This document shows, one piece after another, positions 16,849 through 23,338 of a stretch of DNA of 23,538 bases (the first letter of the stretch is position 1; every line of letters begins with the position of its first letter). Source of the DNA: a virus; IMG/VR virus record IMGVR_UViG_3300021964_000550, positions 1-23,538 of that record, one strand, 5' to 3'. The notes beneath the pieces were generated by a model. The model was not told the DNA's origin. It did no database searches and worked only from the letters and a program-made list of their open reading frames with translations. A program made the position numbers and the translations under genes.

Positions 16849-16856
16849 TATAAATA
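16849..16856 (-). promoter_or_regulatory. Putative late promoter of the terminase unit
   Basis: Coding-strand octamer TATTTATA in CTATTTATTTATATACGTATATAA, 23 bases before the ATG at 16825. The palindrome TATACGTATA overlaps and follows it. Confidence 0.55.
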
Positions 16857-16862
16857 AATAGA

Positions 16863-17492
16863 TTAACTATCCCAAATAACGTTTTTAAACTTTTCCGGTG
16901 AAATACCAAAAAAATCTGTTCGCCATTTTGTTTGTTCGAAAAAATCAAGATGATACCATTCATCTTTTTTCTTCCATATCTTAATAGCTACATCATCCCA
17001 ATCTAAGTTAAGAACTAATTGCTCAATTTCCAACTTTTTTTCTATCACAGCATCATATTCAAACGAATCCCATTCATAGTGAAATACTTCAAATACTGCA
17101 TCTTCTGATACATAATCAATAGATATGTCAATACCCCATTTAGGTTTCATTTTAACTAATTTAAATAACATAGGGTTACTTTCCTTAGCTATATATAGTA
17201 TTTGTTCTAGAGCTACAGAATCAAATGCTTTTCTTTCAAATAAGTCTGAGTGATTAATATGAGCTCCATTTCTTTTATCCCATACAAGCCAGTCACTCCT
17301 CATACAGTCTTCATGTCTTCTCTCTATAGGTTCGAATCCGTTTTTAGGTAAAAAAACTTGTTCGGCTTTAGTTAAATGATATCCATTTTGGTCAAATAAA
17401 TCTACACATTTAGGGTCTTTTAGAACCTCTACTTCATCTGTAGGATCTAAATAATACGCTTGTCTGTGAAGTTTATTGTCGGTTAATATCAT
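16863..17492 (-). CDS. Uncharacterised soluble protein
   Basis: A 209-residue acidic, tryptophan-rich protein that I do not recognise. It has no signal peptide, membrane segment or paired cysteines. Visible blocks are an N-terminal LHRQAYYLDPTDEVEVLKDP and a central KPKWGIDISIDYVSEDAVFE leading into VFHYEWDSFEYD. The C-terminal block is EWYHLDFFEQTKWRTDFFGI, ending KFKNVIWDS. The start is supported by a 4-base ATGA overlap with the upstream gene, so the two are translationally coupled. It is the last gene of a unit that begins at 19398. The mix of strands and aromatic residues suggests a compact beta-rich domain. Function unknown. Confidence 0.68.
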   Translation of the reverse strand: MILTDNKLHRQAYYLDPTDEVEVLKDPKCVDLFDQNGYHLTKAEQVFLPKNGFEPIERRHEDCMRSDWLVWDKRNGAHINHSDLFERKAFDSVALEQILYIAKESNPMLFKLVKMKPKWGIDISIDYVSEDAVFEVFHYEWDSFEYDAVIEKKLEIEQLVLNLDWDDVAIKIWKKKDEWYHLDFFEQTKWRTDFFGISPEKFKNVIWDS

Positions 17493-18589
17493 TTTTTCTT
17501 TCCGCCTTTCATATTAGCACACCAATGGTACATTTTACCTTTTTCACCGCCGTACTTTTTAGCTTTTGCTCTCAATGATGACACTGAACCTTTACATGAG
17601 GCTCCTGATTTTTTTACTCTACCGGGTCTAGATTTTCCTTTTACTTTACCATCGGCGTAGTTTTCTTTGTAGAGTTTCTCATCTACTACATATATTTTAT
17701 CCGGGGTAAAAGAATTACCTACTAATAACGTTTCTTTTTCAGATTCTTTTGAGTATTCTAAGTCTTTGGAAAGCTCTCCTGTAAAGTCAGGGTGTAAAAT
17801 AAAGTTAGGGTTGTCTAAAGAAACTTTTACATAGCCACCTACTCTACCAGGTGATTTTTTATGATCTATGTATCCAGAATAATGTCCAAATCCTTTAGCT
17901 ACCTGTTCGTCTATTGTAAAACTTAAATACCCTTTATCACTTCTCGATTTAACTTTTAAATTAGAAGGAGTTTCATACTCTGTAACCCCGTTAGAAGTTC
18001 TAATCGGTTTAAGCTTGTCGATGAATTCTTTTTTAAAAGTCATTCCTCTATAACCAAACTTGTTTCCACCTGTTCTTGGATCAAGTTCTTGTGGATACTT
18101 TTTCTTATCTTTAAGTAGTTTTTTCAGTAAGTCTAAATCAATTTCAGTATAATCGTCTATATATTTTCGCAGTTGATCTTTTACTTTACCGTCGGTGTAG
18201 TTTTCTTGTAGGTCAGATATATCTACAATCCAAATTTTTGGATCAACACCGTTTTTAACCTGACCTGAAAGCCTAGTATTACCGGCCACTAGGTCATAAT
18301 CGTTGTCAGAGAACTTTACAGCTATTGACATTTCGATTGTACCTTTTTTAAATGCGTCTTGGAATCTTTGTTTTTTAGGTTCTTCTAAACGATCAAATTT
18401 TAGATCAACATTACCTAATACGTTTTTAATCTTAGAATAAGATGTAACGTATCCTTTTTTAGCTATATCAATCCAACCTTGTTTACCCATTTTCTCAAAT
18501 TCAGGATATCTTATAGCTTCCTCCCATTCTGCAGAGAAGTTTGGATCTCTATAAGTTATACCTTCTACTATGAGTTGGATTAGTTTCAT
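17489..18589 (-). CDS. ParB-like plus ADP-ribosyltransferase-like fusion with Cys/Lys tail
   Basis: A 366-residue protein in three parts. It starts MKLIQLIVEG, with a gp21-type IVE site at 7-9. Residues about 20-125 look like a ParB/Srx-type domain (KMGKQGWIDIAKKGYVTSY, DYDLVAGNTRLSG). Residues about 175-305 show the spaced signature of an R-S-E class ADP-ribosyltransferase: Arg181 in GYRGM, Ser223-Phe-Thr in GYLSFT, and Glu284-x-Glu286 in SEKETLLVG, followed by PDKIYVVDE. A basic tail (315-366) has Cys332 and Cys357. The linker ENY(T/A)DGKVK occurs twice, at 129-137 and 309-317, exactly flanking the ART-like part. T4 makes the ARTs Alt, ModA and ModB, and Alt is packaged and injected; a similar role is plausible here. 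Activity is inferred. Confidence 0.7.
   Translation of the reverse strand: MKLIQLIVEGITYRDPNFSAEWEEAIRYPEFEKMGKQGWIDIAKKGYVTSYSKIKNVLGNVDLKFDRLEEPKKQRFQDAFKKGTIEMSIAVKFSDNDYDLVAGNTRLSGQVKNGVDPKIWIVDISDLQENYTDGKVKDQLRKYIDDYTEIDLDLLKKLLKDKKKYPQELDPRTGGNKFGYRGMTFKKEFIDKLKPIRTSNGVTEYETPSNLKVKSRSDKGYLSFTIDEQVAKGFGHYSGYIDHKKSPGRVGGYVKVSLDNPNFILHPDFTGELSKDLEYSKESEKETLLVGNSFTPDKIYVVDEKLYKENYADGKVKGKSRPGRVKKSGASCKGSVSSLRAKAKKYGGEKGKMYHWCANMKGGKKK
17638..17667. repeat. Direct repeat copy 1 flanking the ART-like segment
   Basis: A 30-base segment matching 18178-18207 with two mismatches (CTTTTACTTTACC, then ATCGGCGTAG, then TTTTCTT). It encodes the C-terminal copy of the ENYADGKVK linker. The two copies are 540 bases (180 codons) apart. 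Confidence 0.85.
18178..18207. repeat. Direct repeat copy 2 flanking the ART-like segment
   Basis: The 30-base partner of 17638-17667, with GTCGGTGTAG in the middle. It encodes the ENYTDGKVK linker that ends the ParB-like part. The in-frame spacing fits a duplication or recombination that placed the ART-like domain between two linkers. Confidence 0.85.
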
Positions 18590-19039
18590 TTATTTCTTTT
18601 TCCAGATTTCACCTCTTCTACATCTAACTACTGCTCCTGAAGCATAAGCTGATGGCCAGGTGTCATATTTTTGTTTTGCTAGTCTAGTACATCTATCGTC
18701 TTCTTGAAGTAAGTTTTCATTTTGTTGCATCTCTGCTATAGTTCCTACTACTAAGTTACGAATATCTTCTTTAGTTACTTTTGCTTTTTTTGTATTTTTC
18801 ACGACTGTTTTTCCTTTAGCTCCTGCTTTCTTTTTCTTTGCAGCAGTAGCGGCTCTTTGGCCTTTTGTTAAACTTTGTGCTTTTGCTTTTGGTAAACATC
18901 TATCTGGGTTCTTCTTATTTTTTGAAGTACCGCATTTACCGGCTATATTTCCAGAAGAAGATATACGTACCCACTTTTCTTTTTTAAACCAGTCTCTTAG
19001 AGACTCTAATGTGATATTTTTTACTTCTTCGTTAGTCAT
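18590..19039 (-). CDS. DUF5872-like small basic protein
   Basis: A 149-residue lysine-rich protein. Residues about 16-88 match what I know as the DUF5872-type pattern: WVRISSSGNIAGKCGTSK, NPDRCLPKAKAQSL and QRAATAAKKKKAGAKGKTVV, with Cys36 and Cys48. A short helix joins this to a second module at 113-149 (DDRCTRLAKQKYDTWPSAYA, then SGAVVRCRRGEIW) with Cys117 and Cys140. The four cysteines could bind metal or form crosslinks. The protein ends in KKK, whose A-rich codons lead straight into the next ATG with no gap. Its start shares one base with the stop of the upstream coiled-coil gene (TAATG). The high positive charge suggests DNA binding inside the head, but there is no direct evidence. Biochemical function unknown. 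Confidence 0.72.
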   Translation of the reverse strand: MTNEEVKNITLESLRDWFKKEKWVRISSSGNIAGKCGTSKNKKNPDRCLPKAKAQSLTKGQRAATAAKKKKAGAKGKTVVKNTKKAKVTKEDIRNLVVGTIAEMQQNENLLQEDDRCTRLAKQKYDTWPSAYASGAVVRCRRGEIWKKK

Positions 19040-19398
19040 TATGCGTTAAGTTCTGAGTGCATCATAAACATTCTTATAATAATAGCTGCTATAATACCGA
19101 ATATAATCCAAAGAGCTCTGGTGACTCCTTCTTTCCAGTTTTTAAGAGCTTCAACTTCAGCTAATTTAGCTTCAAATTCTTTTTGATTTGCTTGCAAAAG
19201 TTGCCTATGTTCAGTATTTTTATTAGTATTTACTATAACTCCATTGTCTGGGTTGAGAAGAGTATATTTCATTTCTGATATATCTTCTTTCAAATCAGTC
19301 ATGTCATTTTGCATTTGTTTCAGTTCTCCGTTAGGCATATGAGTCTTAATATGCTTTATTTCGTTTAAAACTGATTCAAGTAATTCCTTCTGTGTCAT
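19039..19398 (-). CDS. Coiled-coil protein with C-terminal membrane anchor
   Basis: A 119-residue protein. Residues 1-90 form a charged coiled-coil (GELKQMQNDMTDLKEDISEM, FEAKLAEVEALKNW) interrupted by LLNPDNGVIVNTNKNTEHR. Residues about 94-112 are one hydrophobic helix (ALWIIFGIIAAIIIRMFMM), followed by a short polar end. This layout of a cytoplasmic coiled-coil with a single C-terminal anchor is like XhlA-type lysis-associated proteins and some holins, so a lysis or membrane role is possible, but no lysin or spanin is nearby. LLE at 6-8 and LNE at 11-13 are also gp21-type sites. It opens its unit, with a promoter octamer 16 bases upstream. Confidence 0.72.
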   Translation of the reverse strand: MTQKELLESVLNEIKHIKTHMPNGELKQMQNDMTDLKEDISEMKYTLLNPDNGVIVNTNKNTEHRQLLQANQKEFEAKLAEVEALKNWKEGVTRALWIIFGIIAAIIIRMFMMHSELNA

Positions 19399-19414
19399 GG
19401 TAAGATGTATATTA

Positions 19415-19422
19415 TATAAATA
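19415..19422 (-). promoter_or_regulatory. Putative late promoter of the coiled-coil/ART unit
   Basis: Coding-strand octamer TATTTATA within ATATTTATATAATA, 16 bases before the ATG at 19398. It sits in a 27-base gap whose other end is the stop of the zinc-ribbon gene. Confidence 0.58.
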
Positions 19423-19425
19423 TAT

Positions 19426-20001
19426 CTAATCTATCTTTGACCTAATGTATTTAAGATACTCTTTAATTTCTGTAGACAGTTTAGATTTAACGGCTTGATC
19501 GTTGTTATTCCAGGTTTCTATATCCCCTTGTTCCGTCACATACGTATTAGTATATTCTAAAGATTCAGATGCCCATTCCTCGAGTTCATTAGCAAATTTA
19601 GTTAGGTTTCCTTTTTTAATTTCCTTTACATAACTATCGTATAATCCATTTCTTTTTAACTCAGCTTCAAATGCTACAAAACAATCTAAGCACATTTTAT
19701 TTATCTTATAGACTTGTATACTGAGGTGATTATTAATGGGTTTGCTACATTTAGGACAGGCATAAGGAACTTTTACTAACTTCTTAGCAGAATCTAATTT
19801 AGTAATATTCTGTTTAATACCGTTTTTGATAGTCCACTTCTTTCCAGACTCTTCCCATATATCGCCTTCTTCATAGCTAGAATGACTACGTCTATAACCA
19901 GTTTGAGATTTGGTTTTTGAAGTGTAGTCTTTTTTAACTAAATTACGTATACGATTTACATCTGAATGTTTGAACTCCTTTTTAAGAGTGTTATCACTCA
20001 T
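19426..20001 (-). CDS. Zinc-ribbon protein, unknown function
   Basis: A 191-residue protein with two CxxC knuckles, CPKC at 82-85 and CLDC at 104-107, about 18 residues apart, forming a probable zinc ribbon. The N-terminal 30 residues are basic and helical (KKEFKHSDVNRIRNLVKKDY). They are followed by EGDIWEESGKKWTIKNGIKQ, which reads as a short beta unit, and the C-terminal 80 residues are helical. The start overlaps the HAD gene by 8 bases and the gene closes its transcription unit. The mix suggests a DNA- or RNA-binding or structural protein. I know similar zinc-ribbon proteins as hypotheticals in marine T4-like phages; no specific function is supported. Confidence 0.72.
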   Translation of the reverse strand: MSDNTLKKEFKHSDVNRIRNLVKKDYTSKTKSQTGYRRSHSSYEEGDIWEESGKKWTIKNGIKQNITKLDSAKKLVKVPYACPKCSKPINNHLSIQVYKINKMCLDCFVAFEAELKRNGLYDSYVKEIKKGNLTKFANELEEWASESLEYTNTYVTEQGDIETWNNNDQAVKSKLSTEIKEYLKYIRSKID

Positions 20002-20560
20002 AACCTAATTCTTTTAATTTTTCTAAAACAGGAGTTATATCCCCTTTTTTTACTCTTAGAGCTATTCCACCTTTGGATGCCCATTCATTTATATTAGATT
20101 TTTTATCATCTATTAATATACTATTCTCATTAGCATATCGCTGTTTATCTGAAGAATAAGCAAATATGACTTTCGGTTTAGGGTTTAATTTATTTCTAAC
20201 CCATAAATTTTTACCTAACCTAGAAGTATTATTTCTAGATGGAGAGGTAAGTACTTTAGGATTATATTTACTAATAAAATTCCATAACTCTTCTCCTCTA
20301 GGCATCCAATCCATTCCAACCCAAAAAGCTACTCCGACTATACCGTCAATAAAGTTCCAAAATTCTTCTGGTCCAAATATATCTTCAAAGTCTTTTGGTT
20401 TATTTACTTTTTTAATATCCTTTAAAGGGTAGTACTTAGGTCCTACCTCTTGTAGTTTCTCATGAAACTTTCTTTCGAAATCTGTTAATACTCCATCCAT
20501 ATCACAATATATCTGATATTTAGGAGGTTCATTTAATAATTCTTTTAAACTTTTTTTCAT
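19994..20560 (-). CDS. HAD-superfamily phosphatase, deoxyribonucleotidase-like
   Basis: A 188-residue protein with the HAD motifs. Motif I is CDMDGVLTDF with the nucleophile Asp20 and acid/base Asp22. The motif II region is VLTSPS with Thr105/Ser106. Motif III is a lysine in the VRNKLNPKPK area, and motif IV is ILIDDKKSN with Asp151/Asp152. Small HADs with DxDGVLxDF are often 5'(3')-deoxyribonucleotidases that recycle nucleotides, which fits a phage, but substrate cannot be read from sequence. The N-terminus MKKSLKELLNEP has LNE at 9-11, the (L/I)xE form, though a proline follows. It lies 5 bases after the nucleotidyltransferase gene and overlaps the zinc-ribbon gene by 8. Confidence 0.85.
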   Translation of the reverse strand: MKKSLKELLNEPPKYQIYCDMDGVLTDFERKFHEKLQEVGPKYYPLKDIKKVNKPKDFEDIFGPEEFWNFIDGIVGVAFWVGMDWMPRGEELWNFISKYNPKVLTSPSRNNTSRLGKNLWVRNKLNPKPKVIFAYSSDKQRYANENSILIDDKKSNINEWASKGGIALRVKKGDITPVLEKLKELGYE

Positions 20561-20565
20561 AACCT

Positions 20566-21765
20566 TTAATTTTTAATTTTGTCTTCCCAATTTCGGAAAG
20601 TAATATTACCTACTAAGTAAGCTTCTTTTTCTAACTCTAATAACTTATCATCTTCGTTAGTATCTGTTGTTTGTATATTTCCTAATCTACCTTCTAGGTT
20701 TTGTATATGATGAACCATTTCATGAGCAAAAGATCTCATAACATCTTTAGGGTGTCGTCCTTCTACATACAGTACTACTTCTTTATTATTAGGATCGTAG
20801 TGGGCTGTTTTGCCAAAAAACGATTCTGATTCTGCAATATCTCTTCTTATTTTTATTTCAGGTAAAGGTTGAATATTCATACCTTCATCTAACATATATT
20901 CTAATATAGAGCCCATGAAAGGAGTATAATCAAATCCTACCTTATCGTCTTGGTGCTTTAAAGATACTTTAATATGGTCATTTTTATATTCTACATTAAC
21001 ACCGTCTGTACCTATTTGGTTCTCGATACGTTTAAATAAAGTTAGCAAGTAGTTTTTATCTGCTGAAGGAAGTATTGGCTCAGTAGAGAGTTTATTTCTA
21101 CCATTATCTTCAGATGTATCTTCTACAAAATATTCACTAACAAAAGTAGATATATTTGTACTTATTATTTCAGCTACTATTTTATCTTTCAAATCGTTTA
21201 ATATATTTAATATTTCTTCTCTAGATAACTGTTTAGGAAAAAAGTCTATGATCTTATCTAAATTACCTGATAAAATACTCTTTCTGAAATCTGTTGCTCT
21301 TACTCCTGAACCAGGAGCAGACTGTAATGCTAATCCTTCTACATTTTCTACATTATTAAATGTAGTAACTCTTTTTAAATCTACGAAATCTTCTTCACCT
21401 CTTAAACCAGTTACTGCTACAAATTGATCTTCAGGATACTCTCTTGCATAATCTTTAGCAGCAAACATTGGATTCTTTTGACCATCTACTATTTCTACGT
21501 TACCTAAATGTTTAATATAAATATTCCATATAGCAGTAGCTTCAATTTTATCTATACCATTTCTTTCTCCTCCTCCTATAAAGATAATAACTTTATCTAT
21601 TTTAGGTTTACTATTAGAACCTCCATTGAATAAGCTAGAAGCTTTCTCTTTATAATCATCTTTATTATATAAAGTACCATTATAAGAACCGTCGAGTAAA
21701 GATTTTACTACGTTAAAATGACCTCTATGAGGTGGTTTAAAAGCTCCTGGATATAATGCTATCAT
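20566..21765 (-). CDS. Nucleotidyltransferase fused to a zincin-like metallopeptidase domain
   Basis: A 399-residue two-domain protein. Residues 1 to about 175 are a nucleotidyltransferase of the cytidylyltransferase-like family: YPGAFKPPHRGHF with HxGH at 13-16, a glycine-rich IFIGGGERNG, and PGSGVRATDFRKSI, corresponding to the family's (S)GxxxR signature. Such enzymes activate NMN, phosphopantetheine or sugar/lipid phosphates with a nucleotide. A helical linker leads to residues about 300-399, which hold FAHEMVHHIQ, an HExxH zinc site with His348, Glu349 and His352, and a downstream glutamate cluster (LELEKEAYLVGN, Glu377/379/381) suitable as third ligand. The start is fixed by an ATGA overlap with the kinase gene. 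The N-terminal activity may serve NAD metabolism, which an ART would draw on; this is speculative. Confidence 0.82.
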   Translation of the reverse strand: MIALYPGAFKPPHRGHFNVVKSLLDGSYNGTLYNKDDYKEKASSLFNGGSNSKPKIDKVIIFIGGGERNGIDKIEATAIWNIYIKHLGNVEIVDGQKNPMFAAKDYAREYPEDQFVAVTGLRGEEDFVDLKRVTTFNNVENVEGLALQSAPGSGVRATDFRKSILSGNLDKIIDFFPKQLSREEILNILNDLKDKIVAEIISTNISTFVSEYFVEDTSEDNGRNKLSTEPILPSADKNYLLTLFKRIENQIGTDGVNVEYKNDHIKVSLKHQDDKVGFDYTPFMGSILEYMLDEGMNIQPLPEIKIRRDIAESESFFGKTAHYDPNNKEVVLYVEGRHPKDVMRSFAHEMVHHIQNLEGRLGNIQTTDTNEDDKLLELEKEAYLVGNITFRNWEDKIKN

Positions 21766-22703
21766 GCTAAGAATGATTGAACTTTACTGTCTATTTCTGC
21801 AGGAGAAGAATGTTGTAACTTCTCTTGGAATAAAGGACTAAATAACATCTCTGCTATACTCTCTAAAACGTCTTCATGATCTTTATCTCTTTTAGCTTTA
21901 GAGTCTCTATACTTATTAATAGCGTCCCTTAACTTATCATCTCCTGGGCCAGCACCAATCTTTTTATAGGTCTTTAAGAATGCAGTTTTTACAGCTTTGT
22001 CTTCAGATCTATTACCTCTATCGTAATCTATATCTTGTACCGCTTTATTAAACTCATCTTCTTCTTGTTTTGACATTACTACCGGCTTAAAAAAACTACT
22101 TCCTTCTATTCCATTTGCTTCATTATATTTTGAAAGATAGTCTTTTATTCCTGTAGGACCGTTTTTAGCAGCTGTATCAAAAGCTTTTATTTCTTTATCA
22201 TATTGACCGCCTCTTAAATTTACAAAAACAGAAAGATTGCCTCCTAATTTTTTATTAAATTCTCCTATTTTTTGATATGCATTTCGCCAAGTAGAGAATA
22301 CTGCGGGAGCAGGAATATTTCTATCTGCTCTAGCAAAGTTAGAAATATAAGATATCATAGGATGAGTATATACCATAACCATATAAACTTTATAACCCTT
22401 GTTTAAAAGATTATTTAAGTTTTTGTCAAATCCTGTTCCCGATGCAGTAGTATCCCAAACGAAACTAGTTCCTTCTGATGCTGCTGCTGTTACGTCCTTG
22501 TTGACTTGTCGACTGGCTGCTCCTAGATTGTTGTGATACGGATGGTCCGGATCCTCTACGTACTTGTCCGGGTTGAACTGTTCTAGGCTGTCTAATGATA
22601 GTTGGTTGAGTAGGTACGTTTTCCCTGCTCCAGCTCCTCCCGCCATTATTACCGCTTTCGGGCCTGCCGTAGCCTCTAATATTAGGTCTGATAGTTTTAT
22701 CAT
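21762..22703 (-). CDS. P-loop kinase, zeta-toxin-like
   Basis: A 313-residue protein with Walker A GGAGAGKT at 22-29, preceded by a hydrophobic strand AVIMA. FNPDKYVED follows at about 43-51 and the strand SFVWDTTASGTGF at about 80-92, typical of zeta-toxin/polynucleotide-kinase-like P-loop kinases. Another strand with a conserved-looking segment is KVYMVMVYTHP near 105-115. Substrate is unknown; nucleotide, nucleic-acid-end and sugar-nucleotide kinases share this layout. The N-terminus MIKLSDLILEA has ILE at 8-10, a capsid-targeting-like site. Its first 79 codons lie inside the lipoprotein gene in another frame. The P-loop itself is in this overlap, so a later start would destroy the enzyme and the overlap cannot be explained away. 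It overlaps the next gene by 4 bases. Confidence 0.82.
   Translation of the reverse strand: MIKLSDLILEATAGPKAVIMAGGAGAGKTYLLNQLSLDSLEQFNPDKYVEDPDHPYHNNLGAASRQVNKDVTAAASEGTSFVWDTTASGTGFDKNLNNLLNKGYKVYMVMVYTHPMISYISNFARADRNIPAPAVFSTWRNAYQKIGEFNKKLGGNLSVFVNLRGGQYDKEIKAFDTAAKNGPTGIKDYLSKYNEANGIEGSSFFKPVVMSKQEEDEFNKAVQDIDYDRGNRSEDKAVKTAFLKTYKKIGAGPGDDKLRDAINKYRDSKAKRDKDHEDVLESIAEMLFSPLFQEKLQHSSPAEIDSKVQSFLA
22465..22703 (-). other. Dual-coding (overprinted) region
   Basis: These 239 bases are read in one frame as residues 208-286 of the lipoprotein and in the +1-shifted frame as residues 1-79 of the kinase. GC rises to about 51% over 22501-22680 (my count, 92 of 180), against 23% and 32% in two neighbouring 60-base blocks I counted. 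No promoter octamer lies upstream of the kinase, so both come from one message. Confidence 0.75.
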
Positions 22704-23325
22704 TGTTTAACTTATTAGGGTTATTATATTCTCTTATTTTTATTTTATTATTACCTCTTTTAAGTAAATCAACAGAACGTCTTATTTCTATTTCTTTATT
22801 TTCTGGTATATTATTTATTCTTGATTTGTTATAACTTCTTTGAACTAAATCACTATACTGACTTCCTCTTCTAGTTTTAGCATAAGCTATATTTTGTCTA
22901 TTCCATATATGAAAGTTACTATAGTATGGGTCCCAACTATTCCATCCCCAGTTTCTAAATCCATAAGGATCCCAGCTATTAAATCCTCTCCATCCATAGT
23001 TAAAGTTCCAGTCAAACCAGAAGTCGTATCTGTTTACATATAGATCCCAAGGTGAAATATTTCTTCTATACTTGAATAAAAAGTTTCTATTATAAAAAGA
23101 ATAGTACCATCTAAGGTCTTGATTTATAGCATACTGAGTGTAATCCCATCTAAATCTGTTATCGTTATTAAACTTTCTGTATAATCCAAACTCACTATCA
23201 ATCACATCTACATTTATACCTGAAGAAGTTATAAATGCTTTAGGAGTATGATTAAGAGTAGCTAGTTTAAAATTACCACAGCTAGCCAATAAAAATAATA
23301 CAAATAAAAATGTTATTCTTTTCAT
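22465..23325 (-). CDS. Aromatic-rich phage lipoprotein
   Basis: A 286-residue protein with a lipoprotein signal peptide: MKR, a hydrophobic stretch ITFLFVLFLL and the lipobox ASC with Cys16, followed by GN. Residues about 55-140 are rich in Tyr, Trp, Phe and Asn, with an internal repeat (FNSWDPY at 115-121 and WNSWDPY at 128-134). From about 180 onward the protein is a basic, Arg/Asn/Ser/Gln/Pro-rich, low-complexity tail. It would be exported and lipid-anchored in the host envelope, where phage lipoproteins often block superinfection or help lysis; the actual function is unknown. The short SD-less leader carries the promoter octamer 13 bases upstream. The last 79 residues overlap the kinase gene. 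Bacteroidetes-type signal and composition support that host group. Confidence 0.8.
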   Translation of the reverse strand: MKRITFLFVLFLLASCGNFKLATLNHTPKAFITSSGINVDVIDSEFGLYRKFNNDNRFRWDYTQYAINQDLRWYYSFYNRNFLFKYRRNISPWDLYVNRYDFWFDWNFNYGWRGFNSWDPYGFRNWGWNSWDPYYSNFHIWNRQNIAYAKTRRGSQYSDLVQRSYNKSRINNIPENKEIEIRRSVDLLKRGNNKIKIREYNNPNKLNNDKTIRPNIRGYGRPESGNNGGRSWSRENVPTQPTIIRQPRTVQPGQVRRGSGPSVSQQSRSSQSTSQQGRNSSSIRRN

Positions 23326-23338
23326 ATAAATGGTTTAT

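Noticed and set aside
21516-21523. Octamer inside the nucleotidyltransferase gene as an eighth promoter
   Set aside because: It is inside a coding region, far from any start codon and lacks the extended flanks; probably chance in AT-rich DNA.
22465-23325. Sequencing frameshift explaining the lipoprotein-kinase overlap
   Set aside because: Both frames stay open, the kinase frame has an intact P-loop and start, and the lipoprotein tail has coherent composition to its stop; no single indel would make them simpler.
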